A DNA stretch of 64,000 nt from Aggregicoccus sp. 17bor-14 (GTDB taxonomy: Bacteria; Myxococcota; Myxococcia; Myxococcales; Myxococcaceae), in the NCBI RefSeq assembly GCF_009659535.1, contig NZ_VJZZ01000007.1, positions 124,001 to 188,000 on the forward strand, read 5' to 3'. The stretch's first letter is position 1. Each line of letters starts with the position of its first letter. Under the pieces are notes generated by a model, which saw nothing but the letters and a program-made list of their open reading frames with translations, was not told the origin of the DNA and made no database searches. A program made the position numbers and the translations under genes. Shown one piece after another: positions 36,355-47,058 of the stretch.

Positions 36355-38319
36355 GTGTCGTCCTCGCCCGTCACCGTCTGCCCGCTGTGTGGCCATGCCC
36401 ATGCGGCGAGCGCCCCGTGCGTGTGGACGGGCGGCGTGCGCACGCAGCCGGACACCCCGATGCACAGCTTCACCACGGAGCTGCCGGGGGGCTCCGGGGG
36501 CTTCGTGGACGAGGTCGCGGGGAGCCGCCCCACGATGGTGGGCGCGCAGCTGGGCTCCTTCCGGCTGGTGCGGCTGCTGGGGCAGGGCGGGATGGGCTCG
36601 GTGTACCTCGGCGAGCACACGGCCATCGGGAGCCGGGTGGCGGTGAAGGTGCTGCACCGGCACCTGGCGAGCGACCCGCAGCTGGTGGCGCGCTTCTACG
36701 CCGAGGCGCGCGCGGTGAACCTCATCGGGCACGAGAACATCGTCAGCATCTACGACCTGTGCGCCGACCGCGAGCGCCCCTACCTCATCATGGAGTACCT
36801 GGAGGGGCAGTCGCTCGCGCAGCTGCTCGAGCGCGGGGCGCTGGACGTGGAGGTGCTGGTGCCGGTGCTCGCGCAGATCTGCGACGCGCTGCAGGCCGCG
36901 CACCTGCAGGGCATCGTGCACCGCGACCTGAAGCCGGAGAACATCTTCCTCACCCGCCGCGGGAGGGACGAGCGCTTCGTGAAGGTGCTCGACTTCGGAA
37001 TCGCCAAGCTCTACCACCGCGCCACGCGCGCGCGCACCAGCGTGGGGCTGGTGGTGGGCACGCCCGAGTACATGGCGCCGGAGCAGAGCACCGCGGGCGA
37101 GGTGGACGGGCGCGCGGACCTGTACGCGCTCGGGGTGATGGCCTTCCAGCTCGCCACCGGGCGGCTGCCCTTCGAGGCGGGCGGGCTCACCGGCCAGCTG
37201 CTCGCGCACCAGACCCAGGCGCCGCCCAACCCGAGCGACGTGAGCCCGCGCGTGCCCCGGGCCTTCTCCGAGGTGGTGCTGCGCGCGCTCGCCAAGCGCC
37301 CCGAGGACCGCTACCCGGACGCCGCCGCGATGCGCGCCGCGCTCGAGGCGAGCCTCGCCGCTGCGCCGCCGCCCGCGCGCGCCCCCGCGCCGCCGCCCCC
37401 GCCCGTGGCCGCGCCGCCGCCCCCGCCTGCGCGCGCCTTCCAGCCGGTGCCCGCGCGGGTGCGGCTGCCGGGCGTGGCCGCGCCGGTGCGCATGCGCTGC
37501 ACGGAGCTGTCGCGCGGGGGGCTGTTCCTCGCGACGGACGCGAGCCTGCCCCCGCTGCACGCGCGCGTGGAGGTGACCCTGGAGCTCGCGAGCACCGAGC
37601 TGCCGCTGACGGGCGAGGTGGTGCGCCACGTGCCGCCCGAGCAGTCGAAGGCGTGGGGCATGGCGCCCGGCTTCGCGCTGCAGCTGGTGGAGGCGACCCC
37701 GGCGCTGCGCGCGGCGATCGGCCTCTTGCTCAAGGGGGACGCGCCCCCGCCTCCGCCCCCCGCGGCCCCGGAGCCCGCCGAGGACGCGGCGCTCGCGGCG
37801 GCGCTCGAGCCCTACCGGCGCCGCGGCGGCTCGGACCCCTACGTGCTGCTCGCCCTGCCGCAGGACGCCTCGCAGGACGCGGTGCGGGCCCGGGCGCGCG
37901 AGGCGCGCGGCGAGCTGGAGGCGCTGCTCAAGCGGCCGCTGCCCGCGGCGCAGCGCGCGGCCGCCGAGGCCACGCTCGCGCGGGTGCGCGAGGCGGGAGA
38001 GCAGCTGGGCAACGCCGAGCGGCGCGCGCTCCACGACGCGCAGCGGGGCAACCACCGCGGGGTGGCGGCCTGCATCGCGGCGGGGCTCACCGTGACGCGC
38101 CTGGAGGCGCTGCGCGGCGAGCACCTGGCGGCGAGCCCGGCGGCGGCGGGCCGCGCGCACGTGCTGCTCCTGACGGGCCAGGCCTTCGAGAAGGACGGCC
38201 AGGCGGCGCGTGCACTGGAGAGCTATGAGCGGGCGCTCGCGCTGGACCCCCTGCACCTGGAGTTGCAACAGCGTTACCGTGCGCTCAAGCGGCAGCTCGC
38301 CGCGCGGGGGTCTGCATGA
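36355..38319 (+). CDS. Ser/Thr protein kinase with PilZ, J-like and TPR regions
   Basis: A 654-residue Hanks-type kinase. An N-terminal CPLCGHAHAAS zinc-like motif precedes the kinase domain (about residues 66-345): GQGGMGSVYLG, Lys98 in VAVKVL, HRDLKPENIF with Asp near 190, DFGIAKL at 213 and GTPEYMAPEQ, so it should be an active RD kinase. A Pro-rich linker leads to a PilZ-like region (about 362-460, RVRLPGVAAPVRMRCTELSRGGLFLATDASLP), then a J-like helical region with DPYVLLALPQDASQDAVRARAREARGEL and C-terminal TPR-like helices. No transmembrane segment is clear. PilZ may bind c-di-GMP. GTG 36355 follows AGGAG. It overlaps the FHA gene by four bases. Confidence 0.86.
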   Translation: MSSSPVTVCPLCGHAHAASAPCVWTGGVRTQPDTPMHSFTTELPGGSGGFVDEVAGSRPTMVGAQLGSFRLVRLLGQGGMGSVYLGEHTAIGSRVAVKVLHRHLASDPQLVARFYAEARAVNLIGHENIVSIYDLCADRERPYLIMEYLEGQSLAQLLERGALDVEVLVPVLAQICDALQAAHLQGIVHRDLKPENIFLTRRGRDERFVKVLDFGIAKLYHRATRARTSVGLVVGTPEYMAPEQSTAGEVDGRADLYALGVMAFQLATGRLPFEAGGLTGQLLAHQTQAPPNPSDVSPRVPRAFSEVVLRALAKRPEDRYPDAAAMRAALEASLAAAPPPARAPAPPPPPVAAPPPPPARAFQPVPARVRLPGVAAPVRMRCTELSRGGLFLATDASLPPLHARVEVTLELASTELPLTGEVVRHVPPEQSKAWGMAPGFALQLVEATPALRAAIGLLLKGDAPPPPPPAAPEPAEDAALAAALEPYRRRGGSDPYVLLALPQDASQDAVRARAREARGELEALLKRPLPAAQRAAAEATLARVREAGEQLGNAERRALHDAQRGNHRGVAACIAAGLTVTRLEALRGEHLAASPAAAGRAHVLLLTGQAFEKDGQAARALESYERALALDPLHLELQQRYRALKRQLAARGSA

Positions 38320-38846
38320 AGAGCTTTCTCGTCTCGCAGCTGGCGCGCACGTACCCGGGAGCCGGGGGAGCCGCCGGCCCGGAGGCCTTCGTGCGCGCGC
38401 ACCCGCATGCGTGGGTGCTCTGGGAGCCGGGCGCATGGCGGCCGCCGGGCAAGAGCACCACCACGGTGGTGGCGCTGCCCCAGGTGGCGGCGGACGCGCG
38501 CGCCGGTGAGGCGCTGGCGCTCGCGCTGGAGGGGCGCCCCGACGCGCCGGGCCGGGTGCGGCTGGGGCGCGCGCCGGAGTGCGAGCTCGTGATCAACGAC
38601 GGCACCCTCTCCTCGGTCCACCTGCTCTTCCTGCGCGAGCCGGGAGGGGCGCCGGGCGGCGGGTGGACGGTGCGCGACGGGGGCAGCCGCAACGGCAGCT
38701 GGCTGGACGGGGTGCGGCTCGCCCCGGGGCAGCCGCAGGCGCTCGCGTCAGGGGCCCGGCTGCAGGCGGCGCAGGTGAGCCTGACCTTCTACACCCCCGA
38801 GGGGCTCCTGGAGCGGCTGCGGGGGGTGGCGGCGCCGCGACCCTGA
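38316..38846 (+). CDS. FHA-domain protein
   Basis: A 176-residue protein with a C-terminal forkhead-associated domain (residues 75-160): VRLGRAPECELVINDGTLSSVHLLF, then VRDGGSRNGSWLDGVRL. The conserved GR, S-x-x-H and NG residues for phosphothreonine recognition are all present. The N-terminal 60 residues are unassigned. The ATG overlaps the kinase stop (ATGA), so it is almost certainly translated with the kinase and is a likely reader of its autophosphorylation. Confidence 0.88.
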   Translation: MKSFLVSQLARTYPGAGGAAGPEAFVRAHPHAWVLWEPGAWRPPGKSTTTVVALPQVAADARAGEALALALEGRPDAPGRVRLGRAPECELVINDGTLSSVHLLFLREPGGAPGGGWTVRDGGSRNGSWLDGVRLAPGQPQALASGARLQAAQVSLTFYTPEGLLERLRGVAAPRP

Positions 38847-38943
38847 TCCCGGCCGGGCAGGCTGCCGGGCGGGTTGGAGGGGAGGCAGGCGCCCCGGAAG
38901 GGAGGGCCTTTGCGGGGCAGGGGGGCGAAGTGGCCGCATCTGC

Positions 38944-38972
38944 TTGACTCGCCCGCCGCTATCCCTTATGTC
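38944..38972 (+). promoter_or_regulatory. Sigma-70-type promoter for rplU-rpmA
   Basis: TTGACT (38944-38949), a 17-base spacer and TATGTC (38967-38972) lie about 97 bases upstream of rplU. This is a close match to consensus and marks the start of the ribosomal protein operon. Confidence 0.65.
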
Positions 38973-39068
38973 CGCCGTCCTTTGCGCGATCAGGAGTGGC
39001 TCTGTCCCTCTCGAAATGCGCGCGTGGAGCTACGGGTTTCACGACCCGAATCGACCAGGGGTTTGACG

Positions 39069-39377
39069 ATGTACGCTGTGATTCGCACGGGCGGGAAGCA
39101 GTACCGCGTTGCCGAGGGCGACGTCTTCCGGATCGAGAAGGTCGCCGGGGACGTGGGCGCCAACGTGACGTTCGATGACATCCTTCTTCTGGGCGGCAGC
39201 GACAGCCCGAAGATCGGCAAGCCGACCGTGGCGGGCGCCAAGGTGGTGGGGACGATCCTCCGCCAGGACAAGGCCCGTCGCGTCCTCCACTTCCGCAAGG
39301 AGAAGGAGGGCTGGACCCGCCGCCGCGGCCACCGTCAGCCGTTCACCGAGGTGAAGGTCACCTCCATCTCCGGCTAA
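39069..39377 (+). CDS. rplU: Ribosomal protein bL21
   Basis: Large-subunit protein binding 23S rRNA. The 102-residue product begins [18 protein letters not shown] and contains [40 protein letters not shown], a bL21 C-terminal core. Length is normal. ATG 39069. It is the first gene of the rplU-rpmA-obgE block, the usual bacterial order. Confidence 0.97.
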   Translation: MYAVIRTGGKQYRVAEGDVFRIEKVAGDVGANVTFDDILLLGGSDSPKIGKPTVAGAKVVGTILRQDKARRVLHFRKEKEGWTRRRGHRQPFTEVKVTSISG

Positions 39378-39406
39378 AGCCGGTCATTTTCACGGCCGGG
39401 GTGCCC

Positions 39407-39446
39407 GGCGCGCACCTGCCCCTCCGCGAGGAGGGGACTGCGCGCC
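39407..39446 (+). other. Compound hairpin between rplU and rpmA
   Basis: GGCGCGCA (39407-39414) pairs with TGCGCGCC (39439-39446) around an inner stem CCCCTCC / GGAGGGG (39419-39425, 39430-39436) closed by GCGA. No T-tract follows, so it is more likely a processing or stability element, or a protein-binding site, than a terminator. Confidence 0.45.
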
Positions 39447-39482
39447 ACAGCTCCGGACCTTCAGCACGCAGGGACAGGTGTC

Positions 39483-39755
39483 ATGGCTCATAAAAAGGGA
39501 CAGGGTTCTTCTCGCAACGGCCGCGACTCGAATGCGCAGCGGCGCGGGGTCAAGGTCTACGCCGGTGAGACGGTCAGCGCGGGCAGCATCCTCGTGCGCC
39601 AGCTCGGCACGGTGATCCACCCGGGCACCAACGTGAAGCTGGGGCGTGACTACACGCTCTTCTCCACGGTGGACGGCGTGGTGAAGTACGAGCGCCAGGG
39701 CAAGGACCGCAAGAAGGTCTCCGTGTACCCCGCCGAGGCCGTCGCCCAGGCGTAG
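39483..39755 (+). CDS. rpmA: Ribosomal protein bL27
   Basis: A 90-residue large-subunit protein whose N-terminal tail reaches the peptidyl-transferase centre. The start [29 protein letters not shown] is diagnostic, with no cleavable Firmicute-type N-extension. It follows rplU after 105 bases that hold a hairpin, and precedes obgE by 198 bases with alternative stem-loops. Confidence 0.97.
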   Translation: MAHKKGQGSSRNGRDSNAQRRGVKVYAGETVSAGSILVRQLGTVIHPGTNVKLGRDYTLFSTVDGVVKYERQGKDRKKVSVYPAEAVAQA

Positions 39756-41447
<1,692 letters not shown>

Positions 41448-41450
41448 GCG

Positions 41451-42131
41451 ATGGGCGGGGGAGGGGCTCGCTACGAGCGCTATGCGCGCGAGGCACCGGA
41501 CGCGGAGTCCCTGGTGCTCGACGTGCGCAAGGAGAAGATCGACCGCGTGGTGTCCCTGCGCACGCGCACCTTCACCGTGGTGCTCGACCGGCTCGAGGAC
41601 AGCTTCAACATGGCCGCGGTGATGCGCACCTGCGAGGGGCTCGGCGTGCAGGAGGTGCACGTCGTGGAGAACCCCGACGCGCCCTTCGTGCCCAACTCGA
41701 AGGTGGCCCAGGGCTGCGACAAGTGGCTGGACGTGAAGCTCTACAAGGACTTCGCGAGCTGCCGCACGCACCTCAAGGAGCGCGGCTTCACGCTGCTCGC
41801 CTCCGCCATCCGCGAGGACTCGAAGAGCGTGTACTCGCTGCGCTTCGACCAGAAGCTCGCGGTCGTCTTCGGCAACGAGCGCTTCGGGGTGAGCGAGGAG
41901 GTGCTCGCGGGCGTGGACGGCACCTTCTGGATCCCCATGCGGGGCTTCACCCAGAGCTTCAACATCTCCGCGGCCGCCAGCGCGACGATCAGCCGGGCGG
42001 TCGCCTGGCGGGAAGAGCACCTGGGGGGCATGGGCGACCTGTCCCCCGAAGAGGCGCACACCCTGCGCGAGCGCTTCTACGTGCTGAGCGTGAAGCAGCG
42101 AAAGCGCATCTTCCGGGACGCGCCGCGCTAG
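41451..42131 (+). CDS. trmH: tRNA (guanosine-2'-O)-methyltransferase, TrmH family
   Basis: A 226-residue SPOUT methyltransferase, the length of E. coli TrmH, which methylates G18 of tRNA. Motif 1 is LDRLEDSFNMAAVMRTCEGLGVQEVHVVE, with conserved Asn and Arg; motif 2 is LAVVFGNERFGVSEEVL; motif 3 is IPMRGFTQSFNISAAASATI. The C-terminal extension (LRERFYVLSVKQRKRIFR) is also TrmH-like. The knotted catalytic core is complete. ATG 41451 lies three bases after the obgE stop, so the two are coupled. Confidence 0.9.
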   Translation: MGGGGARYERYAREAPDAESLVLDVRKEKIDRVVSLRTRTFTVVLDRLEDSFNMAAVMRTCEGLGVQEVHVVENPDAPFVPNSKVAQGCDKWLDVKLYKDFASCRTHLKERGFTLLASAIREDSKSVYSLRFDQKLAVVFGNERFGVSEEVLAGVDGTFWIPMRGFTQSFNISAAASATISRAVAWREEHLGGMGDLSPEEAHTLRERFYVLSVKQRKRIFRDAPR

Positions 42132-42219
42132 GGGCACCCGGTGAATGCCGGACAGGCCCCCTGCGTCCCACTCCCAAGACGCTGGACCTGCAGGCCCCCC
42201 ACCTGGAGACTGCCCGACC

Positions 42220-43035
42220 ATGATTTTCGACCATGCTGCCCTCGTAGCCCTCGCTGTCGCCGTGGCCCAGGCCGCCGCGCCTGCAGCCAAGCCCGACGCG
42301 GGCACCCCCGCCGCGGCCGTGCAGAAGGCCCCCGCGAGCAAGACTCCCGCCGCCAAGGCCCCGGCCGCGAAGGCTCCTGAGGCCGAGGCCCCCGCGGCGT
42401 CCGCCGCCCCGGCTGCCGCCCCCGCCGCCGCGAAGAAGACGGACCCTGCGGTGACGGCGCTCGTGGACCGGATGCAGGCCTTCTACGAGAAGACCCAGGA
42501 CTTCCGCGCCGGCTTCCACCAGGAGTACACGTACAAGACCTTCAAGCGGAAGCAGGTCTCCAGCGGCACGGTGACCTTCATGAAGCCGGGCCGCATGCGC
42601 TGGGAGTACACGAGCCCCGCGCCCAAGACCTTCGTGCTCGCGAACGAGAAGGCCTACGCCTATGACCCCGCGGCGCAGAGCCTCACCGTGGCGAAGCTGG
42701 ACACGAACCAGCTCTCCGCCTCCGTCACCTTCCTCTTCGGCAAGGGCAAGCTCGCGGACGAGTTCGCCATCAGCCGCGCCGACTGCAGCACGTGCAAGGG
42801 CACGCTGCTGGTGCTCGACCCGCTCAAGGCCGAGACGCGCTTCCGCCAGGTGCGGCTCGAGGTGGACCCCACGAGCGCCCAGGTGCTCAAGAGCACCGTG
42901 GTGGACCCGGACGGCAGCGAGAACGTGATCTCCTTCCTCGACCTGAAGACGAACGTCGGCGTGAAGCCCGAGTTCTTCGCCATCAACCCGCCCGCGGACA
43001 CGCACATCGAGGACTTCACCAAGGCGAAGAAGTAG
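42220..43035 (+). CDS. lolA: LolA-family outer-membrane lipoprotein carrier
   Basis: A 271-residue periplasmic chaperone for lipoproteins. The signal peptide runs MIFDHAALVALAVAVAQAAA. A Lys/Ala/Pro-rich spacer (residues 22-72) is unusual for LolA and resembles the linker style of other proteins here. The LolA domain follows: VTALVDRMQAFYEKTQDFRAGFHQEYTYKTFKRKQVSSGTVTFMKPGRMRWEYTSPAPKTFVLANEKAYAYDPAAQSLTV, ending near NPPADTHIEDF. Classical LolA Arg43 corresponds to the Arg in FMKPGRMRWEY. ATG 42220 is chosen; an earlier GTG would precede the signal peptide with a hydrophilic stretch. The next gene starts immediately after its stop. Confidence 0.88.
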   Translation: MIFDHAALVALAVAVAQAAAPAAKPDAGTPAAAVQKAPASKTPAAKAPAAKAPEAEAPAASAAPAAAPAAAKKTDPAVTALVDRMQAFYEKTQDFRAGFHQEYTYKTFKRKQVSSGTVTFMKPGRMRWEYTSPAPKTFVLANEKAYAYDPAAQSLTVAKLDTNQLSASVTFLFGKGKLADEFAISRADCSTCKGTLLVLDPLKAETRFRQVRLEVDPTSAQVLKSTVVDPDGSENVISFLDLKTNVGVKPEFFAINPPADTHIEDFTKAKK

Positions 43036-44427
43036 GTGCGCCCGGTCCGCACGCTGCTGCTGGCGGGGCTGCTGCTCGGCGCCTCCGCCTGCCACCGCGG
43101 AGGCGCGCCGGCGCGCGCGCCCGCGGACAGCCTCGCGGGCCTCACCCTGCCGCTCGTGGCGCAGCCCGCGCTGCGCCTGGAGCTGCAGGGGCAGGTGGGC
43201 GCGCTGCCCGCCCAGGTGTTCCTGGACCTCTCGCGCCCGCTGAGCACGGCGTCCCCCGGCTGCTTTCCCGAGGGGCCTCCGCGCGCGAAGGAGCGCGCGC
43301 GGGTGCCCGAGCCCACCGGCGGCTTCAGCACCTGGGAGCGCGTCCCGCTCGAGGGCGCGCAGCTGGGCCGCGCGCAGCTGGGCAGCCTCTCGGTGGGACT
43401 CTCGCGCGAGGAGGGCTGCGTGCTCGCGCTGGGGCAGGACGTGCTCGCTCCCTACGCGCTCGAGGTGGACCCGCTGCGCCGCGAGCTGCGCTTCTCGCGC
43501 TCGCGGCCGCGCGAGGCGTATCTGCGGGCGCCCGCGGTGGCCGGGGAGGAGCGCTTCGTGCTGGAGCTCTCGCGCGAGCCCACCGCGGACTGGCCCCTGG
43601 TGGCGGTGCGCGTGCGCGCACGGGAGCGCGAGCTCGCCGGCGCCTTCGTGCTCGGCACGCGCGAGCCCTTCACCCGGCTCGCGGGCAACGCGGCGCAGGG
43701 CGCGGGGCTCGCGCCGGTTCCGGGGCAGGCGCGCCAGGCCTTCCTCGTGGACAGCGTGGCGCTCGCCGAGGGCGCCGCCGCGGGGCCCCTGCTGCTCGAG
43801 GTGGGCGCGGGCTGGAGCCACGCGGGCACGCTGGGCCGCCTGGGGCCGGACGTGTGGGGGCGCTTCCTGGCCACGCTCGACTTCGCGGGGCATACGCTGC
43901 TCCTGCGCCGCCCCGCGCAGGTCCCGGGTGCGCGCGCCGCCTGCGGCCCGGGTGAGAGCGAGGAGGGCTGCTACGGGCTTCAGGTCAGGCGCGAGCCCGA
44001 TGGGCGCCTGTCCGTCTCGGGCGCGGTGTGGCGCGACCTGCCGCGCGGCGGGCGGCTCGAGCTCGAGCCGGTGGGCGCGGACCCGAGCCTCGCGCGCAGC
44101 GCCTGCCGGCTGGGGCTCACCTTCGCGCCCGGGCTGAAGGGACAGAACACGCAGCACGTCGTGCCGTGGCCGGTGCTCGCGCAGCAGCAGCCCGAGTGCG
44201 CGCAGGTGCTCGCGCATGCAGAGGGGTTCACGCCGGCGCTGTTCGAGGAGGACGCGCTCGACTACTGCCCGGCGACGTGCGCCTACGTGCACCAGCTCGT
44301 GACGCGCCGGTTTACCTGCGACTGCCAGCCCACTCCGCTCGGGCGCGGGGCGCTGTCGGTGAAGGTGCAGGCCCCGGAAAAGAAGACGCCGGCCCCGCGT
44401 GAGCAGGAGCCGGCGGATCCGGAGTAG
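43036..44427 (+). CDS. Lipoprotein with degenerate retropepsin-like repeats
   Basis: A 463-residue exported protein: signal peptide with lipobox ASAC (Cys19). It contains two similar halves. Each has a segment like the retropepsin flap and strand pattern: VFLDLSRPLSTA then LALGQDVLAPYALEVDPLRRELRFSR, and AFVLGTREPFTRLAGN then LGRLGPDVWGRFLATLDFAGHTLLLRR. In true aspartic proteases the first element would be D-T/S-G; here it reads DLS and LGT, so catalysis is doubtful. The C-terminal third has several Cys and no recognised domain. The start GTG 43036 abuts the lolA stop, suggesting coupled expression with the lipoprotein carrier. The fold assignment is inference. Confidence 0.62.
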   Translation: MRPVRTLLLAGLLLGASACHRGGAPARAPADSLAGLTLPLVAQPALRLELQGQVGALPAQVFLDLSRPLSTASPGCFPEGPPRAKERARVPEPTGGFSTWERVPLEGAQLGRAQLGSLSVGLSREEGCVLALGQDVLAPYALEVDPLRRELRFSRSRPREAYLRAPAVAGEERFVLELSREPTADWPLVAVRVRARERELAGAFVLGTREPFTRLAGNAAQGAGLAPVPGQARQAFLVDSVALAEGAAAGPLLLEVGAGWSHAGTLGRLGPDVWGRFLATLDFAGHTLLLRRPAQVPGARAACGPGESEEGCYGLQVRREPDGRLSVSGAVWRDLPRGGRLELEPVGADPSLARSACRLGLTFAPGLKGQNTQHVVPWPVLAQQQPECAQVLAHAEGFTPALFEEDALDYCPATCAYVHQLVTRRFTCDCQPTPLGRGALSVKVQAPEKKTPAPREQEPADPE

Positions 44428-44436
44428 GGCGTACTT

Positions 44437-44474
44437 CCCTCACCCCGACCCCCTCCCAGAGGGAGAGGGAGGAC
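44437..44474. repeat. Interspersed palindromic repeat, copy A
   Basis: A 38-base element starting CCCTCACCCCGACC and containing the hairpin CTCCC/GGGAG around AGA. A near-identical copy lies at 46983-47020. It occupies the gap between the convergent lipoprotein gene and rimO and probably doubles as a bidirectional terminator. Confidence 0.6.
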
Positions 44475-44478
44475 TCGG

Positions 44479-45888
44479 TCAGCGCTGCGAGGCGATGTGC
44501 ACGGGCAGCGGGAAGCTGTCGCGCGCGGTGTGCTTGCGCTGCTTCGGGTCGGGGCGGGAGACCACGCGGCCCACGAGATCGTAGTCGTGCGCCTCGGTGA
44601 CCTCGATGGTCACGAACTCGCCCGGGTAGGCGAGGCCGTCGTTGATGTAGACCTGCCCGTCGATCTCCGGCGCCTGGCCCTCGTGGCGGCCCACCAGCAG
44701 GTGCTCGCTCTCGGGGCTGGGGCCCTCCACCAGCACCTCGATCTGCTTGCCCACCAGCTTCTTGTTCTGCTCGCGGTTGATGCGCTTCTGGATGGCCATC
44801 ACCTCGCGCCAGCGCCGCTCGATGGTCTTCTGCGGCACCTTGTCCGCCATCTCGGCCGCCGCGGTGCCCTCCTCGTCGGAGTACTGGAACACGCCCAGGC
44901 GCTCGAAGCGCTGCGTGCGCACGAACTCCTTGAGCAGCTCGAAGTCCTCCTCGGTCTCGCCGGGCAGGCCCACGATCATCGACGTGCGCATGACGAGGCC
45001 CGGCACGCGCGCGCGCAGCTTCGCGAGCAGGTCGGTGAGGAACTGGCTGTTGCGCCCGCGCTTCATCGCCATCAGCAGCTTGTCGCTCGCGTGCTGCAGC
45101 GGCATGTCCAGGTACTTGGCGATCTTCGGCTCCGAGGCCATCACCTCGATGAGCTCGTCCGGGAACACGCGCGGGTAGGCGTAGTGGAGGCGGATCCACT
45201 TCACGTCCACCTTCACCAGCTCCTTGAGCAGCTCGTGAAGCTTCGGCTTGCCGGGCAGGTCATGGCCGTACGCCGTGAGGTCCTGCGCGACGAGGTTCAG
45301 CTCCTGCACGCCGGAGGCGGCGAGGCGCTGGGCCTCCGCCACGATGTCCGCCACGGTGCGCGAGCGCTGGCCGCCGCGCAGCGTGGGGATGATGCAGAAG
45401 GCGCAGGCGTTGTCGCAGCCCTCGGAGACCTTCAGGTATGCCGTGTACGACGGCATCGAGTTCTCGCGCGGGGTGTGCGCGTCGTGGATGTAGTCGGGAT
45501 CCGGGATGACCTGGCGCGGCGTGGCCTCGGCCGCGAGCAGGTCGCCGATCTGCGCGTAGGCGCTGGTGCCCAGGAAGTGGTCGACCTCCGGCATGTCCTT
45601 GGCGAGCTCGGTGCTGTAGCGCTGGCTGAGGCAGCCCGTCACCACCAGCGTGCTGCAGTGGCCGCTCTTCTTGAACTCGGCCATCTCCAGGATGGAGTCC
45701 ACCGACTCCTGCTTCGCCGGACCGATGAAGGCGCAGGTGTTGACGACGATGACCTCGGCGGCGGCAGGGTCCTGCACCAGCTGGTAGCCGCGGTGCTTGA
45801 GGGTGCCCAGCATCACCTCGGAGTCCACCCTGTTCTTCGGGCAGCCGAGGGTCATCATGTAGAGGCTCTTCGGTTCGGGAGTTGCCAC
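44479..45888 (-). CDS. rimO: Ribosomal protein uS12 methylthiotransferase
   Basis: Radical SAM enzyme that methylthiolates Asp of ribosomal protein S12. The 469 residues show the MTTase N-terminal domain ([30 protein letters not shown]; its Cys ligate the auxiliary cluster), the radical SAM motif [23 protein letters not shown] (C-x3-C-x2-C) and the TRAM domain ending [19 protein letters not shown]. The DxxLxxP-like and GYARCPxP features separate it from MiaB; the [11 protein letters not shown] start is RimO-like. The start is taken as GTG 45888, after AGCAGGTAAGCA. It is eight bases past the stop of the preceding gene, so cotranscription is likely. Confidence 0.92.
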   Translation of the reverse strand: MATPEPKSLYMMTLGCPKNRVDSEVMLGTLKHRGYQLVQDPAAAEVIVVNTCAFIGPAKQESVDSILEMAEFKKSGHCSTLVVTGCLSQRYSTELAKDMPEVDHFLGTSAYAQIGDLLAAEATPRQVIPDPDYIHDAHTPRENSMPSYTAYLKVSEGCDNACAFCIIPTLRGGQRSRTVADIVAEAQRLAASGVQELNLVAQDLTAYGHDLPGKPKLHELLKELVKVDVKWIRLHYAYPRVFPDELIEVMASEPKIAKYLDMPLQHASDKLLMAMKRGRNSQFLTDLLAKLRARVPGLVMRTSMIVGLPGETEEDFELLKEFVRTQRFERLGVFQYSDEEGTAAAEMADKVPQKTIERRWREVMAIQKRINREQNKKLVGKQIEVLVEGPSPESEHLLVGRHEGQAPEIDGQVYINDGLAYPGEFVTIEVTEAHDYDLVGRVVSRPDPKQRKHTARDSFPLPVHIASQR

Positions 45889-45895
45889 TGCTCGC

Positions 45896-47047
45896 TTACC
45901 TGCTTCCGAGTTCGGTTCGCTCGAAGTGGTCTCCACTCCAGGCGAAGTTGACGGTCGCGCCGTTCGAATAACCCATCGTGAGCGCGCCCGGAGCGTCACT
46001 ATCACCCTCTCCGAGCTGCATCGAGAGGACACGCCCCAGCGCGCAGGTCGAGGCCGGCCAGTCGAGGACGCGCTGGGCGGTCTTTCCCTTCACGAGAAAG
46101 AGCCCAACACGCAGCTCCTGCTCGGCATTGCACTGGCCGTCCCGGGCGTACGGGTCCTTGCCCGAGAGCACGCTGAAGAGGATGCGCCCGTCCGGCAGCC
46201 GCAGCTGCTCGGGCACGCCCACCCGGGCCGCCTTCGCCTCCACCGGCGTCCCGGCGACCAGGCGCCCGAGCGATTGCTGGGTGAGCGGGGAGTCGGACTG
46301 GACCCAGGAGGGGACGGGCAGGTCGCCGTAGCCGAGCCAGCCGCCCTCGCGGCCCTCGAGCGTGAGGACGTCCTTGGGGGGCTGGAGCTTGAGGGAGGCG
46401 CGGAAGGCGTCCGGGAGCTGCAGGGGGCCGCTCAGCGGCGCGCCGCCGGCGCAGGTGGAGGGATGGGGGGCGTCCCCGGAGGTCTCCAGGGTGAGGCAGA
46501 GGTCCACGAGGAGCGGGCCCGTCGCAGGGAAGCGGGGCAGGGCGCGGGCCGGGAGGAGGACCTCGAGGCCGAGGCCCGCGGCGCTCACCTTGGTCGCGGC
46601 CTTGATGGCGGCAGGCGCGGGCTCGGCAGCGCCCGTGTCGCCCAGCTGCTGCACGCGGCCGTCCGGGGTGATGCGCAGGCGCAGGCCCGGAGCGGTGGGG
46701 CCGGCGCCGGGGAAGTAGACCGCGAGCTCGAAGGGGGCGGCGGAGGCGCCGGGCTGGGCGCGCAGCTCCGCGGCCACGTAGAGCGCGGAAGGAGAGGTCC
46801 AGGCGGCGCGCGCGCTGAGGCCCTGCGCAGGCTCGGACACGGTGAGGGTGCGGGCCGCGCGGGCGTCCTGGGTGACGCCGTCGACGATGGGAGCCTTCGG
46901 GAGCGCGGGGAGCGGAGCGGGGCGGGGGGCCGCGGCGGTCAGGAGCAGCGCCAGGGCCGCGAGGGGCACGGTGCGGCGCAATCCCTCACCCCGACCCTCT
47001 CCCAGGGGAAGAGGGAGGACACGGTGTCGACGAGAGGGAGTGCGCAT
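45896..47047 (-). CDS. Exported protein of unknown function (start uncertain)
   Basis: Up to 383 residues. The first 25 (reading [15 protein letters not shown]) are encoded by an interspersed repeat, so the true start is probably one of the inner codons: TTG 46981 or GTG 46969, the latter giving 357 residues and a normal signal peptide ([15 protein letters not shown]). The mature part is Pro/Ala-rich with a CBM9-like or beta-sandwich feel ([44 protein letters not shown]); the second half has [18 protein letters not shown] and [27 protein letters not shown]. No catalytic motif is evident. It precedes rimO by eight bases. Confidence 0.62.
   Translation of the reverse strand: MRTPSRRHRVLPLPLGEGRGEGLRRTVPLAALALLLTAAAPRPAPLPALPKAPIVDGVTQDARAARTLTVSEPAQGLSARAAWTSPSALYVAAELRAQPGASAAPFELAVYFPGAGPTAPGLRLRITPDGRVQQLGDTGAAEPAPAAIKAATKVSAAGLGLEVLLPARALPRFPATGPLLVDLCLTLETSGDAPHPSTCAGGAPLSGPLQLPDAFRASLKLQPPKDVLTLEGREGGWLGYGDLPVPSWVQSDSPLTQQSLGRLVAGTPVEAKAARVGVPEQLRLPDGRILFSVLSGKDPYARDGQCNAEQELRVGLFLVKGKTAQRVLDWPASTCALGRVLSMQLGEGDSDAPGALTMGYSNGATVNFAWSGDHFERTELGSR
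46983..47020. repeat. Interspersed palindromic repeat, copy B
   Basis: The second copy of the 38-base element at 44437, with the same start CCCTCACCCCGACCC and end GGAAGAGGGAGGAC and only a few changed bases. It forms a hairpin (CTCTCCC / GGAAGAG around AGG). It lies in the 5' end of the preceding open frame, where it either codes for a few residues or, more likely, sits just upstream of the true start codon. Confidence 0.6.
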
Positions 47048-47058
47048 GACCGGGGCCT

